The translations under genes were made by a program, and so were the position numbers. DNA of 17,222 bases, taken from positions 1 to 17,222 of the forward strand of contig JAADEN010000127.1 in the NCBI GenBank assembly GCA_013153375.1, given 5' to 3'. The notes under the pieces are model-generated. The model searched no databases. It was not told where the DNA came from and was given only the letters and a program-made list of their open reading frames with translations. This stretch comes from Chloroflexota bacterium (lineage in GTDB: Bacteria > Chloroflexota > Anaerolineae > Anaerolineales > DRMV01). Numbering within the stretch: position 1 is the first letter of the stretch; each line of letters opens with the position of its first letter. Below are positions 14,151-17,222 of this stretch, in pieces.

Positions 14151-15026
14151 TCACGGCCCGCCCCGGAGGGCGTCCACCAGGGTTTGGACATTGGCCCGCA
14201 TCAGGCCGAGGTAAGTGTCCAGGGGCGGCGGCCCGCCCAGGGGCTCCAGATAGACCACCCGGGCGCCCGTTTCGTCCGCCAGGACGCGCGCCACGGGCGG
14301 CGTGGGCTGGCTCTCGACGATGATGACCGGCACCTGCTCCCGGCGGATCAACTCGACCAGCGCGGCCACCTCCGCGGGCGAGGGCTCCCGGCCCGGCGTG
14401 GGCTCGATGACCGCCACCACCTCCAGGCCGTACTCCTGCGCGAAGTAGTCCCACGCGGCGTGCAGCGTCACCACTTTGCGGGACGGCACCTGGGCCAGCG
14501 CGGCCCGGATGTCCGCGTCCAGCCGCTCCAGTTCGGCCCGATAGGCCGCGGCCCGCTGGCGGTAATCGGCCGCGTGCTCGGGATCCAGGTCGGCCAGGGC
14601 CGCGGCCACCTTGTCGGTGAACTGCATCATGTAGCGAGGGTTGAGCCACAGGTGGGGGTTGCGATCCAGCAGGGGCAGGCCCTCGGCCAGAACCAGCACT
14701 TGCAGGTCGGGGTTCTCCGCGGCCTGGATCACATCCTCGGCCCAGGGCTCCAGGCCCGCGCCGTTGAGCACCAGCAGTTGGGCCTGGGAGACAGCCCGCA
14801 TCTGGGCCGGAGTGGGTTCGAAGGTGTGCGGATTGCTGCCTAAGGGCACCATCTGGGTGACCGCGACCTGATCGCCGCCGACCTGCCGCACCAGGTCGGC
14901 CAGGGGCGCGATGCTGGCGACCACCACCAGCCGGTCGGCGGGCGGGGGCGTCGCGGCCGCGGCCTGACAGCCGCCGATCCAGACGGCCAGGGCCCAAAAG
15001 GCGATCCAACGAAAGCGCGCCAACAT
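14151..15026 (-). CDS. Zinc/manganese ABC transporter substrate-binding lipoprotein (cluster A-I)
   Basis: This 291-residue extracytoplasmic metal-binding protein of the ZnuA/PsaA/TroA family has a hydrophobic signal (6-19) and lipobox IGGC with Cys20, so it is anchored as a lipoprotein. Histidine ligands are evident: His67 in GSNPHTFEPTP, His125 in RNPHLWLNPRY and His189 in TLHAAWDYFAQEYGL. The fourth ligand is probably acidic (Glu238 or Asp270). The stretch of alternating helix between about 150 and 180 is the linker helix of the family. There is no histidine-rich loop, so zinc versus manganese cannot be decided. GGGAGGTG precedes the ATG. No permease, ATPase or Fur/Zur-like gene adjoins it, which is unusual. 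A TACAAT box lies about 40 nt upstream. Confidence 0.93.
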   Translation of the reverse strand: MLARFRWIAFWALAVWIGGCQAAAATPPPADRLVVVASIAPLADLVRQVGGDQVAVTQMVPLGSNPHTFEPTPAQMRAVSQAQLLVLNGAGLEPWAEDVIQAAENPDLQVLVLAEGLPLLDRNPHLWLNPRYMMQFTDKVAAALADLDPEHAADYRQRAAAYRAELERLDADIRAALAQVPSRKVVTLHAAWDYFAQEYGLEVVAVIEPTPGREPSPAEVAALVELIRREQVPVIIVESQPTPPVARVLADETGARVVYLEPLGGPPPLDTYLGLMRANVQTLVDALRGGP

Positions 15027-15063
15027 GCTTCACCTCCCGCGGGGCGCTGGCTCCGCCTCTTCC

Positions 15064-15069
15064 ATTGTA
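15064..15069 (-). promoter_or_regulatory. -10 box TACAAT for the metal-binding lipoprotein gene
   Basis: The minus strand reads CCAGTACAATGGAAGAGGC. The 13 bases GTACAATGGAAGA are identical at the ThiS promoter (1319 region). The leader would be about 30 nt. No Zur-like dyad is obvious. Confidence 0.5.
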
Positions 15070-15126
15070 CTGGATGCCCGGCCCGCTGGAGGGGTGACAT
15101 GGGCCGCGCGTTTCGCCGCCATCGGG

Positions 15127-15132
15127 TATAAT
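15127..15132 (+). promoter_or_regulatory. -10 box TATAAT for the CpXC-MaoC operon
   Basis: ATCGGGTATAATGTGGG contains a perfect TATAAT. The leader would be about 20 nt, just enough for the AGGAG at 15148-15152. No clear -35 is found. Confidence 0.6.
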
Positions 15133-15159
15133 GTGGGTATATCCTTTAGGAGTTGGCCC

Positions 15160-16554
15160 ATGCCTCAGATGCAAATCCTGTGTCCCCAATGCAAGCAGCC
15201 CATCGTGGCCGAAATTCGGCAATTGTTCGATGTGGGCCAGGACCCGGCCGCCAAGCAAGAGATCCTCAGCGGCCTGTTCAACATCGTGCAATGCCCCCAT
15301 TGCGGCTATCAGGGGCCTTACCCCGCGCCGCTGGTGTATCACGACCCCGACAAAGAACTGTTGCTGGTGTTCGTGCCCCCTGAGTTGGGCCTGAGCCAGC
15401 ACGATCAGGAAAAGTTCGTCGGCCCGCTGTTGCAGCAAATCATGCGCCACTTGCCGGCCGAGAAGCGCAAGGCTTATCTGCTCAATCCGCAGCAGGTGCT
15501 CAGTTTGCGTTCGTTGCAGGAGCGCATCCTGGAGGCCGACGGCATCACCAAGGAGATGCTGGAAGCCGAGGAGCGGCGGGTGAAGTTGCTGCAGCGGCTG
15601 CTCAGCGCGCCCGAGGACGCGCTGGTGGACATCCTCAAGCAGGAAGACGAGACCGTGGACGCGCGCTTCTTCCAGGCCGTGAGCCAACTCATCGACGCGG
15701 CCCGCACGGGCAACGACGAGGTTTCGGCCCAGCGGCTGGAGAAGATCCTGAACCTGGCGCTGGAACACACCACCGCGGGCCAGGAACAGCGCGCGGTCAT
15801 CCAGGCCCTGCAGGATCTGGAGAAGCGCCTGGCCGCGCTGGGCCCGCGGCCCGATCCCGCGCGGCTGCGCACCACCCTGGTGGACTGGCTGGCCGAAGAC
15901 CCCTCCGAGTCGCGGCTGCAGGCCCTGGTCGCGCTGGCCATGCCCTTGCTGGACTACGGCTTCTATCAGGCCCTGTCGGAGCGCATCGAACAGGCCCCCG
16001 AGGAGCAAAAGGCCGCGCTGGAAAAGGCCCGCGACCGCTTGCTGGAACTGAGCAAGCAGGTGGAGGAAGCCTATCGGCAGGCCGTGCAGGCCCTGCGGGA
16101 GGCGGTGGAGCGTCTCTCCCAGGCCCAGGATGTGCGCAAAGCCGTGCAGGAAGCCCTGCCCTGGATCGATCAGGACTTCCTCGGCGTGCTGGCCGAGGAG
16201 TTGGAGCAGGCCAAGCGCAGCGGCGACGAAGCGCGCGTCCAGCGCCTGCAACGCCTGTGGGACGCGGTCCAGGAGGCCCTGGCCCCGCCTCCCGAAGTCC
16301 AACTGTTGGATCGTTTGCTCGCGGCCCGGGACAAGGCCGAGCGCGAGCGGCTCATGGAGCAGCACGCGGACCTCATCACCCCCGACCTTTTGCAGACGGT
16401 CACGCAACTGGTGGTGCAGGCCGAGCAGGGCGCGCTGCCGCCGGAGTTGAAGTCGTCGTTGCAGACGGTGTACAACGAACTCACCCGCTTCTCCATGCTG
16501 CGCCGCCTCAAGGGCGCGGCCGGGGAGGACGGGTCGAAGGAGGGCCAGGCATGA
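15160..16554 (+). CDS. CpXC domain protein with long helical C-terminal region
   Basis: This 464-residue protein has an N-terminal CpXC-type zinc-finger-like domain. ILCPQCKQPIVAEIRQLFDV (6-25), with CPQC at 8-11, is followed by a hydrophobic stretch and VQCPHCGYQGP with CPHC at 45-48. Loops such as LVYHDPDKELLLVFVPPE (58-75) and LGLSQHDQEKFVGPLLQQIM (76-95) match the family. From about residue 120 the sequence is almost entirely polar helix rich in E, Q, A, L and R, with heptad-like stretches (ARDRLLELSKQVEEAYRQAV) suggesting coiled coils or helical repeats. The start has AGGAG seven bases upstream; an upstream in-frame extension lacks a site and overlaps the promoter. Its function is unknown. 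It is cytosolic by absence of a signal, and its stop overlaps the MaoC start. Confidence 0.85.
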   Translation: MPQMQILCPQCKQPIVAEIRQLFDVGQDPAAKQEILSGLFNIVQCPHCGYQGPYPAPLVYHDPDKELLLVFVPPELGLSQHDQEKFVGPLLQQIMRHLPAEKRKAYLLNPQQVLSLRSLQERILEADGITKEMLEAEERRVKLLQRLLSAPEDALVDILKQEDETVDARFFQAVSQLIDAARTGNDEVSAQRLEKILNLALEHTTAGQEQRAVIQALQDLEKRLAALGPRPDPARLRTTLVDWLAEDPSESRLQALVALAMPLLDYGFYQALSERIEQAPEEQKAALEKARDRLLELSKQVEEAYRQAVQALREAVERLSQAQDVRKAVQEALPWIDQDFLGVLAEELEQAKRSGDEARVQRLQRLWDAVQEALAPPPEVQLLDRLLAARDKAERERLMEQHADLITPDLLQTVTQLVVQAEQGALPPELKSSLQTVYNELTRFSMLRRLKGAAGEDGSKEGQA

Positions 16555-17027
16555 GCGACGCGTATCGGCCCCGTGGGCGTTATTTCGAGGAGTTTCAGGA
16601 GGGCGAGCGCATCGTGACCGCGGCCCGCACGGTGACCGAGGCCGATGTGGTGAACTTCGCCGGCTTGTCGGGCGACTACAACCCCATCCACACCGACGCG
16701 GAGTTCGCGGCGCGCACGCCTTTTGGACGCCGCATCGCCCACGGCTTGCTGGTGACCTCCATCGCCTCGGGCCTGGCCATGCAGACGGGCTTCCTCGAGG
16801 GCACCACCCTGGCCTTCCGCGAAATCCGGGAGTGGAAGTTCGTCAAGCCCGTGTTCATCCGCGATACGGTGCATGTGGTCATCACCGTGGAGAAGACCCG
16901 CGCCATGCGCCGTTTGGGCGGCGGCGCGGTGGACTTCAAGTTGGATGTGCGCAACCAGCACGGCGACACGGTGATGAAGGGCGTGTGGACCGTGTTGGTG
17001 TTGTCGCGTCCCCAAGATCAAGGTTGA
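16551..17027 (+). CDS. MaoC-family (R)-specific enoyl-CoA hydratase/dehydratase
   Basis: This 158-residue single hot-dog-fold hydratase of the MaoC/PhaJ family hydrates or dehydrates enoyl-CoA thioesters. The hydratase-2 motif is intact: GDYNPIHTDAEFA (41-53) with catalytic Asp42 and His47, followed by FGRRIAHGLLVTS (58-70). RLGGGAVDFKLDVRNQHGD near the C-terminus is the usual edge strand. The start overlaps the CpXC stop as ATGA, with AGGAGG upstream, so the two are co-translated. Substrate is uncertain: a fatty-acid beta-oxidation or branched-chain intermediate is possible. No other acyl-CoA enzymes are in view. Confidence 0.9.
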   Translation: MSDAYRPRGRYFEEFQEGERIVTAARTVTEADVVNFAGLSGDYNPIHTDAEFAARTPFGRRIAHGLLVTSIASGLAMQTGFLEGTTLAFREIREWKFVKPVFIRDTVHVVITVEKTRAMRRLGGGAVDFKLDVRNQHGDTVMKGVWTVLVLSRPQDQG

Positions 17028-17030
17028 GTG

Positions 17031-17222
17031 ATGGACGAACCGCGTGCGTTGCCCCCGCAGCAGGAAGAGCCCCAGGACAACGCGGCCCAGGACGCGGCCG
17101 CGGCTTCGGGCGCGCGTCTTGAGCGGCCCGATTTGCCGCCCCTGGACGCGGTTTTGCCCTCCCGGGCCGTGCCCCTGCCCTCCGACGAGGGCGCGCGCGC
17201 CGACGAACCCGGGCCCGACGCG
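17031..17222 (+). CDS. Start of an unidentified protein with low-complexity acidic/proline-rich N-terminus (partial)
   Basis: ATG at 17031 follows the MaoC stop by three bases, with a possible GTG start at 17028. All 64 codons to the window edge are open. The visible sequence (MDEPRALPPQQEEPQDNAAQ and onward) is rich in P, A, D and E and should be disordered. No domain is visible. The ribosome site is weak (AAGGTTGAG overlapping the stop), which suggests translational coupling to MaoC. Confidence 0.6.
   Translation, partial: MDEPRALPPQQEEPQDNAAQDAAAASGARLERPDLPPLDAVLPSRAVPLPSDEGARADEPGPDA

Noticed and set aside
14002..16407. Long minus-strand open frame across the CpXC gene and the lipoprotein gene
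   Set aside because: It is a composition artefact antisense to the CpXC gene and out of frame with the lipoprotein gene. It has no start signal or recognisable domain.

Overview
The window is GC-rich bacterial chromosome (about 68-70 % G+C by eye). It has no rRNA, tRNA, CRISPR array or transposase that I can recognise. The mix of families fits Chloroflexota (Anaerolineae/Thermoflexia-like): a fused NuoCD, RicT/PSP1, a Mrp without the C-terminal CXXC, a CpXC protein and a divergent PlsY. That assignment is inference. Most starts have a good AGGAGG-type site. Several promoters share a GTACAAT or GTATAAT -10 box with no clear -35.

Layout. 1-98: the C-terminal end of a xanthine dehydrogenase-type molybdopterin subunit, then a heptamer repeat. 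209-2870 (minus): a DUF971 protein, a MoeB-rhodanese fusion, a ThiS/MoaD-like sulfur carrier and a fumarylacetoacetase-family hydrolase. 3135-7467 (plus): nuoB, a fused nuoCD, nuoI and the P-loop Fe-S carrier mrp. This is a catalytic-arm fragment of complex I with a likely assembly factor, but without nuoA, H, E-G or J-N. 7697-10279 (plus): ricT, then rho behind a leader of about 285 nt that contains short ORFs. 10331-10364: a strong bidirectional terminator. 10377-12442 (minus): trmD and an MFS transporter overlapping by ATGA; trmD looks leaderless. 12728-14137 (plus): a class II aldolase and a PlsY-like acyltransferase. 14151-15026 (minus): a metal-binding ABC lipoprotein without its permease or ATPase. 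15160-17222 (plus): a CpXC protein, an overlapping MaoC hydratase and the start of a low-complexity protein.

The functional theme of the left half is sulfur and iron-sulfur chemistry around complex I. A MoeB/rhodanese E1-like enzyme, a diglycine sulfur carrier, DUF971 and Mrp flank Fe-S subunits NuoB and NuoI.

The most striking signal is not a gene. The palindromes ACGT and AGCT do not occur once in 17.2 kb, although base composition predicts roughly 45-50 of each. Codon choice bends to avoid them: GAT, AAT and TAT replace the usual C-ending codons before GT, and TTG replaces CTG after AG-ending codons. Other notable signals are three 7-bp tandem arrays in intergenic DNA, a 45-nt imperfect dispersed repeat, and three consecutive small dyads upstream of the nuoB promoter.
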